Shown here in pieces: positions 1 to 5,810 of a DNA stretch of 19,902 bases. Every line of letters begins with the position of its first letter. The stretch's first letter is position 1. Origin of the DNA: JBAWYM01 sp037143575 (GTDB lineage Bacteria > Patescibacteriota > Gracilibacteria > Peribacterales > Peribacteraceae); contig JBAWYM010000036.1 of the NCBI GenBank assembly GCA_037143575.1, positions 1-19,902 on the forward strand. Reading direction: 5' to 3'. A program made the translations under genes and the position numbers. The notes under the pieces were generated by a model. It was not told the DNA's origin, made no database searches, and was given only the letters and a program-made list of their open reading frames with translations.

Positions 1-157
1 AAGGCCGCTGCCCGTGGCTGAACCCACCAGCTTCAGCTGGTGGTGGGTATCAGTCCAAGGACCGGTAGTGCTTCAGCACTCCCATAAAGTGTCCGCGGAA
101 GCGCATCTGCTGAGCGGAAGGATAGTCTTTGTAGATCAAATTGAAAGTGTTTTCTGA
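1..157 (+). other. Hairpin-rich edge, possible IS200/IS605-like right end
   Basis: Two hairpins with identical TTCA loops lie close together. Arms 24-31 and 36-43 form a perfect 8-bp stem. Arms 67-71 and 76-80 form a 5-bp stem that extends by two G-C pairs past one mismatch. One frame stays open from position 2 to a TGA at 155-157, so the window may begin inside the 3' end of a gene. GC-rich stems with a TTCA or TTTA loop just past, or overlapping, the end of tnpA/tnpB are typical of IS200/IS605 right ends. No transposase domain is visible here, so that reading is inference only. A REP-like or other structured RNA is equally possible. Confidence 0.3.
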
Positions 158-219
158 GAAAGAGAAATGAGAAATTGGTGAAGAGAATATTCCGCATATC
201 TGAACGGTGGGCATTGCTT

Positions 220-225
220 TACACT
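220..225 (+). promoter_or_regulatory. -10 box TACACT before the small membrane protein
   Basis: TACACT lies 9 nt before the ATG at 235, so transcription would start within about 2 nt of the start codon. This spacing favours the ATG at 235 over the in-frame TTG at 175. No convincing -35 box is visible. Confidence 0.4.
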
Positions 226-234
226 GTGTGCGAC

Positions 235-444
235 ATGCGTCAGATTCTTCGGATGATCTTCGGCATTCTCCTGATTCTGTATGGGATCATTGCCCTTGTG
301 ACGCCTCTCACACCGGCGTCTGGCATCGCGATCTTTGTGGGAATGGAGCTCGTGGGGATCGGTTTCCTCATTCCGGAGAGGATACGCAAGCTCGAGCGGG
401 AATCGCGGGAGTGGATGAAGAGGAAGTTCATCCAAAAACAGTAG
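235..444 (+). CDS. Small membrane protein (PGPGW-like), unknown function
   Basis: A 69-residue protein. Residues about 6-47 are strongly hydrophobic and form one long or two short membrane segments, broken by a turn containing TPLTP. A charged, amphipathic C-terminal tail rich in Arg, Lys and Glu follows (about 50-69). The hydrophobic hairpin followed by a basic tail resembles the small PGPGW-type membrane proteins, but the signature motif itself is absent, so no function is given. The frame remains open upstream to a TTG at 175. I chose the ATG at 235 because a -10 box sits 9 nt before it and no Shine-Dalgarno precedes either start. The stop lies beside a 7-bp inverted repeat at 444-460. Confidence 0.55.
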   Translation: MRQILRMIFGILLILYGIIALVTPLTPASGIAIFVGMELVGIGFLIPERIRKLERESREWMKRKFIQKQ

Positions 445-460
445 GTATCATGGTGATACC
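444..460. repeat. Perfect 7-bp inverted repeat GGTATCA/TGATACC
   Basis: The arms at 444-450 and 454-460 are exact reverse complements with a 3-nt centre. The right arm is the outer end of the terminal repeat of the element at 454-616. The left arm overlaps the stop codon of the small membrane protein. It may be an outward-facing half of the same TGATACC end motif. Confidence 0.6.
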
Positions 461-616
461 AATTCCAATTCAAAAGTATACAAAGGCATGTCACCCTGAG
501 CCCCTCGTCTTCGCTCAGGATAAACTCCGTCGAAGGGCGACATGCCGATGTCATGGTTCGACTACGCTCACCATGACATCTTGATTGAGTGTCAGATTGA
601 AATGGAAATGGTATGA
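454..616. repeat. MITE-like 163-bp element with TGATACCA ends
   Basis: The left end (454-473) and right end (597-616) are inverted repeats matching at 17 of 20 positions. Inside are two further hairpins. Arms 485-497 and 534-546 form a 13-bp stem with one mismatch. Arms 547-557 and 570-580 form a perfect 11-bp stem with a 12-nt loop. There is no credible coding sequence. The outer end motif recurs at 19591-19766, which suggests a dispersed, non-autonomous element family. I see no clear target-site duplication, so transposition is inferred from the shape only. Confidence 0.55.
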
Positions 617-790
617 GGAGTGCTGAGCGAGCGCGGAGAGACGAAGGACGCTTCGAAACATGGTCGCACTTCGACGCGGCTCAGTGTGACATTCCCTTCG
701 ATCCCTCGACGAACCTGTACTGAGCGCAGCCGAAGTGCTCGGGATGACAACTACGTCGCGCTGCGGCGCTCCTCCTCAGGGTGACACCAC
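617..790. repeat. Non-coding stretch rich in dispersed repeat words
   Basis: No credible gene lies between the small membrane protein and the gene ending at 791. The text is built from recurring words around GTGACA, CTGAGCG and CGAAGG, for example near 680-692, 720-747 and 775-788. Similar words occur at 488-500 inside the neighbouring element. This composition is typical of short dispersed intergenic repeats. No terminator with a clear T-run is visible. Confidence 0.4.
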
Positions 791-1123
791 TTACTTCTCC
801 TTTTTCTCTCCCCTTTTCTCCGATCTCTTCGCCTTCAGCTTCTCGTATGCATCGTAGTACGAATCCCCTACCGAACCGAGAAATGACAAAGTCTTCAGGC
901 CAAATTTCTTCAGCGTCGGAAGAACTTGATGAATCCCCTGCTGCTCCGATGCGCCAACATCCTCCTGCGTGAAAGCGGGCGACTGACCCACATTCTTCAT
1001 CTTCTTGAATCCCCAGTCGAATGCCAGATCCGCCAGATGCTGCAGGGTTGCAAGAGTTTGGCCGACGGCAAGCGATAGTTTCTCGTGCTTTTTGTCCCCT
1101 GGAGATTGCTCCGGAATGCTCAT
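791..1123 (-). CDS. Hypothetical protein, helical, downstream of the EF-like protein
   Basis: A 110-residue soluble protein that I do not recognise. It has no signal peptide, membrane segment or cysteine. Residues about 14-45 and 65-100 should form amphipathic helices, and the C-terminus is a dense run of Lys, Arg and Glu. The gene starts 30 nt after the stop of the lysine-rich/EF-like gene on the same strand. The two are therefore probably co-transcribed, and this one has no promoter or Shine-Dalgarno of its own. The charge pattern resembles small nucleic-acid- or granule-associated proteins such as phasins, but no family motif supports that. Opposite-strand frames here are shorter and look like shadows. 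Confidence 0.6.
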   Translation of the reverse strand: MSIPEQSPGDKKHEKLSLAVGQTLATLQHLADLAFDWGFKKMKNVGQSPAFTQEDVGASEQQGIHQVLPTLKKFGLKTLSFLGSVGDSYYDAYEKLKAKRSEKRGEKKEK

Positions 1124-1153
1124 GATGGAATGGTGAGAAGAGAGATTATTGGA

Positions 1154-1648
1154 TCAGGCAGCGTAGATCTTGGTGCCCTCGGCGGCGTACTGGTCGAGCT
1201 TGATTCCCACGATCTGCCCAGACTGAGCAACGGGAAGCGGGGTGTGCTGCTGCTGCATCGAGACGATTTTCTGCGTAAAGGCTTTCCCCGCGTGCATCAG
1301 AGTAATCATGTCTCCCATGCGAATCGTGGATTCCACGGCGACTACCCCGACGCCAATGCGATCGTAGAAGTGCGTCACCTTTCCGATGATTGGCCCTTTG
1401 GGTGTAACCATCTTCTTTGCAGAAACCTTCTTGGTTACTGCTTTCGTGGCCGTCTTCTTCGCTACGACCTTCTTCGTTGTCTTTTTGGCAACAACTTTTT
1501 TCTTCTTTGCCGGTGCTTTCTTGGTTTTCATCTTCTTCGTCTTTTTTACCTTTTTCTTCAGAACTTTCTTCGCTGGTTTTCTGATCACCTTCTTCTTGGT
1601 CACTTTTTTGGATTTCTTGACCTTAGACGCTTTCTTGCGGGTGGCCAT
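1154..1648 (-). CDS. Lysine-rich (histone H1-like) N-terminus fused to EF-Tu-domain-2-like barrel
   Basis: A 164-residue protein in two parts. Residues 1-84 are about half lysine, with Ala, Val and Thr in AKK/VKK-type repeats, like bacterial histone-H1-like tails. Residues 86-164 resemble the short 'translation elongation factor-like' proteins. They open with IGKVTHFYDRIGVGVV, continue with a MGD turn and a FTQKIVSMQ strand, and end in a G-x-K-I-Y strand. That family adopts the beta-barrel fold of EF-Tu domain 2; its role is poorly defined. No GTPase domain is present. The basic tail would bind RNA or DNA, so a ribosome- or nucleoid-associated role is plausible but inferred. A TACACT -10 candidate lies 26 nt before the ATG, so this gene has a short leader, which is pyrimidine-rich and lacks a Shine-Dalgarno. 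It heads a pair with the gene at 791-1123. Confidence 0.8.
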   Translation of the reverse strand: MATRKKASKVKKSKKVTKKKVIRKPAKKVLKKKVKKTKKMKTKKAPAKKKKVVAKKTTKKVVAKKTATKAVTKKVSAKKMVTPKGPIIGKVTHFYDRIGVGVVAVESTIRMGDMITLMHAGKAFTQKIVSMQQQHTPLPVAQSGQIVGIKLDQYAAEGTKIYAA

Positions 1649-1674
1649 AAGAGAGGGGGGAAAAGGTTAAGAAT

Positions 1675-1680
1675 AGTGTA
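1675..1680 (-). promoter_or_regulatory. -10 candidate TACACT for the lysine-rich protein gene
   Basis: On the minus strand TACACT (within TATACACT) lies 26 nt before the ATG at 1648, giving a leader of about 19 nt. No good -35 box is visible at standard spacing. Confidence 0.3.
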
Positions 1681-1698
1681 TACCCGGTGGCAAGCGTG

Positions 1699-1794
1699 AG
1701 GTTTGAAAGGTATTGAATAGGTTAGAAACGCCTGAAAGGTAAATATCTACGAACCTTTCAGGCTTTTCTCACTTCATCCAATCCTTTCAAACCT
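1699..1794. terminator. Nested inverted repeat with terminator-like inner hairpin
   Basis: The inner arms 1730-1740 and 1753-1763 form a perfect 11-bp stem with a 12-nt loop, followed by TTTTCT on the plus strand, as in a Rho-independent terminator. The outer arms 1699-1715 and 1779-1794 also pair, with a one-base bulge. The position is odd, because the neighbouring genes diverge from here and no gene ends upstream on the plus strand. It may shield the malic enzyme promoter from read-through, or be a dispersed intergenic repeat. Confidence 0.6.
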
Positions 1795-1821
1795 TCGTTC
1801 GAACCCTAGCTTCACATCCTC

Positions 1822-1827
1822 TATACT
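1822..1827 (+). promoter_or_regulatory. -10 box TATACT, leaderless start of malic enzyme gene
   Basis: TATACT is followed by exactly 6 nt and then the ATG at 1834, which places the expected transcription start on the A of the start codon. The -35 region is weak (TTCGAA at 18-nt spacing). Confidence 0.55.
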
Positions 1828-1833
1828 CGATCC

Positions 1834-2976
1834 ATGGATTACAACGCCGAAGCGCTCAAGCGCCATGCCGAATTCCACGGAAAGCTTCAGGTGAATTGCC
1901 TGATGCCGCTCAATACCCGCGATGATCTCTCGATTGCCTATACACCGGGAGTTGCCGCCCCCTGTCTGGCGATCGCGAAGAATCCGGAGGAGGTTTTCAC
2001 GTATACGATTAAATCGCACACCGTCGCTGTCGTTACCGATGGTTCTGCTGTGTTGGGACTGGGGAATATCGGGGCAGAAGCTTCGCTACCGGTGATGGAG
2101 GGAAAATGCGCGCTTTTCAAGCGTTTCGCCGGCATTGATGCCTTTCCTATCGCATTAGCAACCCAGGACACCGAAGAGATTATTCGTGCTGTCGAAATGA
2201 TCGCCCCAGTCTTCGGCGGAATCAATCTGGAGGATATCTCAGCTCCGCGCTGCGTCGAGATTGAGCGGCGTCTCATCGAGAAATTGTCGATCCCGGTCTT
2301 TCATGATGATCAACATGGAACAGCGGTTGTTGTCCTTGCCGGCCTTATCAATGCGCTGAAGGTTGTGGGAAAGAATGCCAAGGATATCAGGATCGCACTC
2401 TCCGGTGCCGGAGCTGCAGGATCAGCTGTCGCACGCTTGCTCCGGGATTTCGGCGTTGGCGATATTATCCTCACCGATTCCCAGGGAATCATTAGTCATG
2501 ATCGTTCAGACTTGAATCCGGTGAAGCGGGAAATTCTCACGTTCACGAATCAATCCAGAATGTCCGGCTCGATGGCTGATGCCATGCGCGGAGCGGATGT
2601 GTTCATCGGGGTTTCCAAAGCCGGGGTGATCGATGCCTCAATGATCCGATCCATGGCACAGGGCGCTATCGTTATTGCAATGGCCAATCCAGTACCGGAG
2701 ATTATGCCGGATGAGGCCAAGGCAGCCGGAGCGGCTATCGTCGCAACAGGTCGCAGTGATTTCCCCAACCAACTGAATAACGTGCTGGTTTTCCCAGGGA
2801 TTTTCAAGGGAGCACTTGCCTCACGCGCCCGAAGGATCACTACGGAGATGAAATTGGCTGCTGCGCAAGCTGTTGCAGCCCTCGTCCCCTTTCCGACTGC
2901 CGAGAAGATCATTCCGTCACCCTTTGAACCGGGGGTTGTGGATGCGGTAAGCGGGGCGGTGAGAGCTAGTGCGTAG
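1834..2976 (+). CDS. Malic enzyme, short bacterial type (probably NAD-dependent)
   Basis: A 380-residue cytoplasmic enzyme for oxidative decarboxylation of malate to pyruvate with Mn2+ or Mg2+ and NAD(P)+. Family landmarks are in order: Tyr36 in AYTPGVA (general acid), Lys91 in VMEGKCALFK (general base), metal ligands Glu133-Asp134 in NLEDISAP and Asp158 in FHDDQHGT. The Rossmann loop GAGAAG is at 191-196 and ATGRSDFPNQLNN at 304-316. An acidic Asp214 at the end of the second Rossmann strand favours NAD over NADP. The length matches stand-alone short malic enzymes; the C-terminal phosphotransacetylase-like domain of MaeB is missing. A TATACT box 6 nt before the ATG fixes the start and implies a leaderless mRNA. 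The stop codon lies inside the left arm of a long inverted repeat. The gene stands alone and would connect malate to pyruvate metabolism. Confidence 0.95.
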   Translation: MDYNAEALKRHAEFHGKLQVNCLMPLNTRDDLSIAYTPGVAAPCLAIAKNPEEVFTYTIKSHTVAVVTDGSAVLGLGNIGAEASLPVMEGKCALFKRFAGIDAFPIALATQDTEEIIRAVEMIAPVFGGINLEDISAPRCVEIERRLIEKLSIPVFHDDQHGTAVVVLAGLINALKVVGKNAKDIRIALSGAGAAGSAVARLLRDFGVGDIILTDSQGIISHDRSDLNPVKREILTFTNQSRMSGSMADAMRGADVFIGVSKAGVIDASMIRSMAQGAIVIAMANPVPEIMPDEAKAAGAAIVATGRSDFPNQLNNVLVFPGIFKGALASRARRITTEMKLAAAQAVAALVPFPTAEKIIPSPFEPGVVDAVSGAVRASA

Positions 2977-3064
2977 TGTGTAGTTGGTAGTTTGTAGAAT
3001 GTCAGCAGAGAACGGGGTCGAGAATTTACTCGTCTACTCACTACGCACTACCCACTACAAACTA
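2967..3064. repeat. Word-repeat inverted repeats overlapping the malic enzyme stop codon
   Basis: Arms 2967-2983 and 3034-3050 pair at 16 of 17 positions. A second exact 10-bp pair, 2988-2997 with 3055-3064, would cross the first, so both cannot form as simple hairpins together. All arms are made of GTAG/CTAC words. The malic enzyme stop (2974-2976) lies inside the left arm. No T-run follows, so ordinary intrinsic termination is doubtful. Confidence 0.6.
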
Positions 3065-3175
3065 TTCCAACACATCGTGCGGAGATCTTCGCTTGTCATT
3101 GTTCATTCCAGCATCAAATTTTTGTTATTCATTGAAGTAAATTGGCAGATTGATCACAGAATTATTCCAAGAGGC

Positions 3176-3205
3176 TTGCATCCAAGGGGTGTACGAGTGT
3201 ACACT
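3176..3205 (+). promoter_or_regulatory. Promoter TTGCAT-18-TACACT, leaderless
   Basis: TTGCAT (3176-3181) and TACACT (3200-3205) are spaced 18 nt apart. The ATG at 3212 follows the -10 box by exactly 6 nt. This favours 3212 over the in-frame ATG at 3206, which directly abuts the box. Confidence 0.5.
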
Positions 3206-3211
3206 ATGTTC

Positions 3212-3490
3212 ATGCTTACTGGAGCAATACAGGAACGGCAGACGGAAGCGCTTTCTCGGGATGTGCATCCTGTGAGGCTCCTTTCCGTCGACTGTTCGGG
3301 CATGCAGACAGCGGGGTACAGCGTTCTCTTGGACTGGGTCCGATCTCGGCCAGCTGCCACCCAGCTTCACGTGATCGTGCCTTCATCGGCACCGCGCCAG
3401 CCGGAGAATCGTCAGCTTCGCAGCTCCCTTCAGCTTCTCGGCTGCACGGTGACCGCCAGAATGACGCAAAAAAGTGTTCAATTGTTGTAA
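3212..3490 (+). CDS. Hypothetical 92-residue protein, weakly STAS-like
   Basis: A small soluble protein not recognised by any strong motif. Residues about 22-80 show an alternating pattern. A strand ending VDCSG is followed by a helix, then a strand LHVIVPSS, then a helix carrying LRSSLQLLGC. That order and the 'D-x-S-G' turn recall STAS-domain anti-sigma-antagonist proteins, but this is a fold impression only. The frame extends upstream to 2984, through the inverted repeat after the malic enzyme, which is unlikely to be coding. I chose the ATG at 3212 from its promoter spacing. The next ORF starts 44 nt downstream on the same strand. An opposite-strand frame at 3125-3370 is shorter and has no promoter. 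Confidence 0.5.
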   Translation: MLTGAIQERQTEALSRDVHPVRLLSVDCSGMQTAGYSVLLDWVRSRPAATQLHVIVPSSAPRQPENRQLRSSLQLLGCTVTARMTQKSVQLL

Positions 3491-3499
3491 CACATCACT

Positions 3500-3505
3500 T
3501 TGACA
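3500..3505 (+). promoter_or_regulatory. -35 box TTGACA before the 43-residue ORF
   Basis: A consensus TTGACA lies 23 nt before the hexamer next to the ATG at 3535. At 17-nt spacing the -10 position holds a poor CACTTC, with the ATG 6 nt further on. The spacing is right for a leaderless start, but the -10 match is weak. Confidence 0.3.
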
Positions 3506-3534
3506 TCCGTTTCAAGAGGTGTCACTTCCATACT

Positions 3535-3666
3535 ATGTCCAAGGATACACGCAACGTCGGCCTCGCCTTCCTCTTCTCCGCCCTTATCGTGAGCGCCATC
3601 TCGAGCCTTTCGTACATCTTCGTGCTCGTGCCGGCTCAGGCGGAGATGCTGCTCTGTAAACTCTAA
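3535..3666 (+). CDS. Single-pass membrane microprotein (43 residues)
   Basis: The ORF runs ATG to TAA and encodes a short polar N-terminus (MSKDTRN), a hydrophobic segment at about residues 8-35, and a short tail. This fits one membrane-spanning helix. It is not a known family to me. A consensus -35 TTGACA lies upstream. Its TAA (3664-3666) overlaps the TAG (3663-3665) of the convergent gene on the other strand, a tight tail-to-tail packing that modestly supports both being real. No terminator separates them. It could also be a chance ORF. Confidence 0.45.
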   Translation: MSKDTRNVGLAFLFSALIVSAISSLSYIFVLVPAQAEMLLCKL

Positions 3667-4031
3667 ACAGCCTTTCTCTGAATCTCATTTGGTGTTGGAT
3701 TGTCGTGGGATTGGTGGTTAATTTGTCGTTGCAGACTCTGTGCAGAGATTTCTGTAATGAGTTCCATGATGCGATTGATATTGGCGTTCAGCCATTGTTG
3801 AGCAGCTTCCTCGTCTGTGCCGTCCAACTGTACATTCATACTGCCATACGTAACCCTCATTGGCCCTTGCGTTGCCTGCACGAGCTCCTGAATCGCAAAT
3901 GTAAGCAAATATACCCTTCTTGCCATCACGGCTCGGCGATGCGCACACTCCATCATTTCTGTTTCATCCCCCCAAGCGAGAGGATTCAGCTCCTCTTTGG
4001 TAGGAACTGGTACCGGTATTATGTGAAACAT
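3663..4031 (-). CDS. Hypothetical protein downstream of tyrS
   Basis: A 122-residue protein of unknown function. The N-terminus has a V-P-V-P-T stretch. A predicted helix with many Arg and Met residues follows (about 25-52), then a short strand-rich part (about 58-72) and a long helix (about 75-110). There is no signal peptide or membrane segment, and one cysteine. It begins 16 nt after the tyrS stop on the same strand, so it is probably the second gene of a tyrS transcript. No Shine-Dalgarno lies at a proper distance. The opposite-strand frame 3705-4070 is of similar length but has no plausible promoter and shadows this gene. Confidence 0.6.
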   Translation of the reverse strand: MFHIIPVPVPTKEELNPLAWGDETEMMECAHRRAVMARRVYLLTFAIQELVQATQGPMRVTYGSMNVQLDGTDEEAAQQWLNANINRIMELITEISAQSLQRQINHQSHDNPTPNEIQRKAV

Positions 4032-4047
4032 ACGAAGTCAGGAGGCC

Positions 4048-5217
4048 TCAGCCTACGATCTTCACCTTGAGAAATTTCCGCTTTCCCACTTTCAGAATTC
4101 CCTCCTGGAGAGGAGATTGGAGAGTAAGAACCTGATCATTGAGTTTCGCGCCGCCCTGCTCAATGAGTCTGCGCGCATCAGACTTGGATGCTGCGAGTTT
4201 CTCCCAAACCATCAGATCGAGAAGTAACGTACCCTTCTCCACTGAGCATTCCGGAATATCCTTCGGGACTTCCTTATCCCGGAAGACCTGATCGAATGCG
4301 TTTGCAGCTTCCTCTGCAGCCTTCGAGCCGTGATAGAGCGTCACAATTTCTTTGGCGAGATGCGCTTTGAAGTCACGAGGGTTCGCACCTTTGGCCATCG
4401 CACTCTTTGCCTTCTCGATTTCCTCTAGGGCAATATCCGTGCAGCATTCCATGTACAGCGGAATCAGATCATCGGGGATCGACATCAGTCGGCCGAAGAT
4501 TTCATTGGGCGTATCATTAAGGTACACACAATTATTGTAGGATTTGCTCATCTTGCGGCCATCAGTACCTGGAATGAGCTTCGTTGTCAGGACAAATTTA
4601 TCGCGTTTCTTGAATGCTGTTTGCAGTGTCCTCCCTGCGAGCATGTTGAAGAGCTGGTCGTTGCCACCGATCTCCACGTCCACATCCAGAAAGACGGAGT
4701 CGTATCCAACCATTAACGGATACATAAATTCCGTCAGACTGATTGGTGTATCTGCCAACATTCTTTTCTCAAACATATCCCTGTGCAGGATTTGTTGTAC
4801 TGTGAAAATGCCTGTCAGTCCGAGGATTTCTTTGAAGCTCAACTTCTCCAACCATTCGTGGTTGTAGCAAACTTCAAGCGTATCCATGTTCAGAATCTTC
4901 TTGGCCTGTTCGATGTAGGTCTCAAAGTTCTTCTGTACATCTTCCTTGGTGAGAGGCTTGCGCAATTCATCTCGTCCGGTGGGGTCGCCGATCATGGCGG
5001 TGAAGCTGCCGATGAGGAGGATGACGTGATGGCCCGCGTCTTGGAAAGCACGCATTTTCCGCAGCGGCACCGAATGCCCCAAGTGAATCTTGGTTCCCGT
5101 CGGGTCAATTCCCCAGTAGAGCCGCAGCTTCTTTCCGGATTGCAATTTCTGATCGGCAAGCTCGCGGGGAACTACGGTTTCCACGGCGCGGGTGAGGAGT
5201 TCGGAGGAAGAATTCAT
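4048..5217 (-). CDS. tyrS: Tyrosyl-tRNA synthetase
   Basis: A 389-residue class I aminoacyl-tRNA synthetase that charges tRNA-Tyr with tyrosine. The N-terminal Rossmann domain shows W-G-I-D-P-T at 35-40 and the HIGH-type signature HLGHS at 45-49. The tyrosine-pocket region includes YPLMVGYDS (166-174) and GGNDQLFN (184-191). The KMSKS loop appears exactly at 222-226. The C-terminal 60 or so residues (about 327-389) form an S4-type RNA-binding domain with VWEKLAASKSDARRLI-like sequence. The length is normal for bacterial TyrRS, slightly short of the E. coli enzyme, and the HLGH variant resembles the TyrZ-like branch. A TATACT box lies 7 nt before the ATG, predicting an essentially leaderless mRNA and leaving no room for a T-box leader. 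The promoter is divergent from that of the gene at 5299. Confidence 0.95.
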   Translation of the reverse strand: MNSSSELLTRAVETVVPRELADQKLQSGKKLRLYWGIDPTGTKIHLGHSVPLRKMRAFQDAGHHVILLIGSFTAMIGDPTGRDELRKPLTKEDVQKNFETYIEQAKKILNMDTLEVCYNHEWLEKLSFKEILGLTGIFTVQQILHRDMFEKRMLADTPISLTEFMYPLMVGYDSVFLDVDVEIGGNDQLFNMLAGRTLQTAFKKRDKFVLTTKLIPGTDGRKMSKSYNNCVYLNDTPNEIFGRLMSIPDDLIPLYMECCTDIALEEIEKAKSAMAKGANPRDFKAHLAKEIVTLYHGSKAAEEAANAFDQVFRDKEVPKDIPECSVEKGTLLLDLMVWEKLAASKSDARRLIEQGGAKLNDQVLTLQSPLQEGILKVGKRKFLKVKIVG

Positions 5218-5224
5218 TAATTGG

Positions 5225-5230
5225 AGTATA
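5225..5230 (-). promoter_or_regulatory. -10 box TATACT of tyrS
   Basis: On the minus strand TATACT is followed by 7 nt and then the tyrS ATG (5217). The -35 region does not match consensus. Confidence 0.5.
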
Positions 5231-5285
5231 GAAGAATATCATCCAGAAAACAGCCCTTAGTCGGTGCAGATCTGGACAGGACAGG

Positions 5286-5291
5286 TATAGT
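5286..5291 (+). promoter_or_regulatory. -10 box TATAGT, leaderless start at 5299
   Basis: TATAGT precedes the ATG at 5299 by 7 nt. This selects 5299 rather than the in-frame TTG at 5221, which lies next to the tyrS start and would overlap the tyrS promoter. Confidence 0.45.
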
Positions 5292-5298
5292 TCACGTC

Positions 5299-5769
5299 AT
5301 GGAAGAAATCGAGGTCAAGCCAGCCCCATCGGGGGCTAGGATGCAGGCTCTCGTTCAGCTGTGTTTCGGCAAGCGTCGTGGATATTCAGATGAGGCGGGT
5401 GATCACAAATTCTTTCCGAATGCGTGTCTGCGTGCTCATAGAGAGAGTGGAAATGATCAATCTCCCAAAGCTTTTGTTGATCTCGTTCAGAAATTGCACA
5501 GCTTCTCACCTCCCCTGAAACTCGATGGAACGGTTTTGGAACTGAGGGGTTCACAGAATCGAAGATTGACCATCCTGTTCACGATGAAAGGTTGCGTAGC
5601 TTCCTGCGGATTCTCGCCAGCTGCGAGAATGCATCATTTGAATGCATGCGGTGATCTGATAGATGCTTCTGTGGTTCTTACTGCAGACAGTCTCGCCCAT
5701 CTCTTTTCACAGATGTACTGCGAAATCCTCCGCAGAAGTTTGCGCCTGCCACTGGAAGAGGAACTCTGA
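5299..5769 (+). CDS. Hypothetical 156-residue protein
   Basis: A soluble protein I do not recognise. It has six cysteines (22, 43, 99, 103, 117, 141). Two of them form a C-x3-C (GCVASCG), which with His112 and His113 could in principle bind a metal. Residues 75-100 suggest a strand-turn-strand unit (L-x-G-T-V-L-E-L ... R-R-L-T-I-L-F-T-M). The C-terminus (120-156) looks helical and acidic at the end. It is divergent from tyrS and 41 nt upstream of the pseudouridine synthase gene, which has its own -10 box. The start is chosen from the TATAGT box; the longer frame from 5221 would add 26 residues. Confidence 0.55.
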   Translation: MEEIEVKPAPSGARMQALVQLCFGKRRGYSDEAGDHKFFPNACLRAHRESGNDQSPKAFVDLVQKLHSFSPPLKLDGTVLELRGSQNRRLTILFTMKGCVASCGFSPAARMHHLNACGDLIDASVVLTADSLAHLFSQMYCEILRRSLRLPLEEEL

Positions 5770-5798
5770 ATTTCCCAGCAGTATGCCGAAATCTTCGC

Positions 5799-5804
5799 TA
5801 GAAT
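5799..5804 (+). promoter_or_regulatory. -10 box TAGAAT, leaderless start of pseudouridine synthase gene
   Basis: TAGAAT is followed by exactly 6 nt and the ATG at 5811. The -35 region is weak. Confidence 0.45.
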
Positions 5805-5810
5805 GCTCTC

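Noticed and set aside
207..584. Overlapping frames on both strands at 136-584
   Set aside because: They run through the terminal-inverted-repeat element and its hairpins, and their products look random; only the small membrane protein frame shows a coherent protein pattern.
781..972. A 63-codon plus-strand frame
   Set aside because: It is antisense to the gene at 791-1123, low in complexity, and has no start signal.
1085..1699. Plus-strand frames rich in Phe, Leu and Arg opposite the lysine-rich gene
   Set aside because: The Phe-rich product is simply the complement of AAG/AAA lysine codons.
1793..1810. A GTTCGAACCC stretch resembling a tRNA T-loop
   Set aside because: No acceptor stem, anticodon arm or D arm could be found around it.
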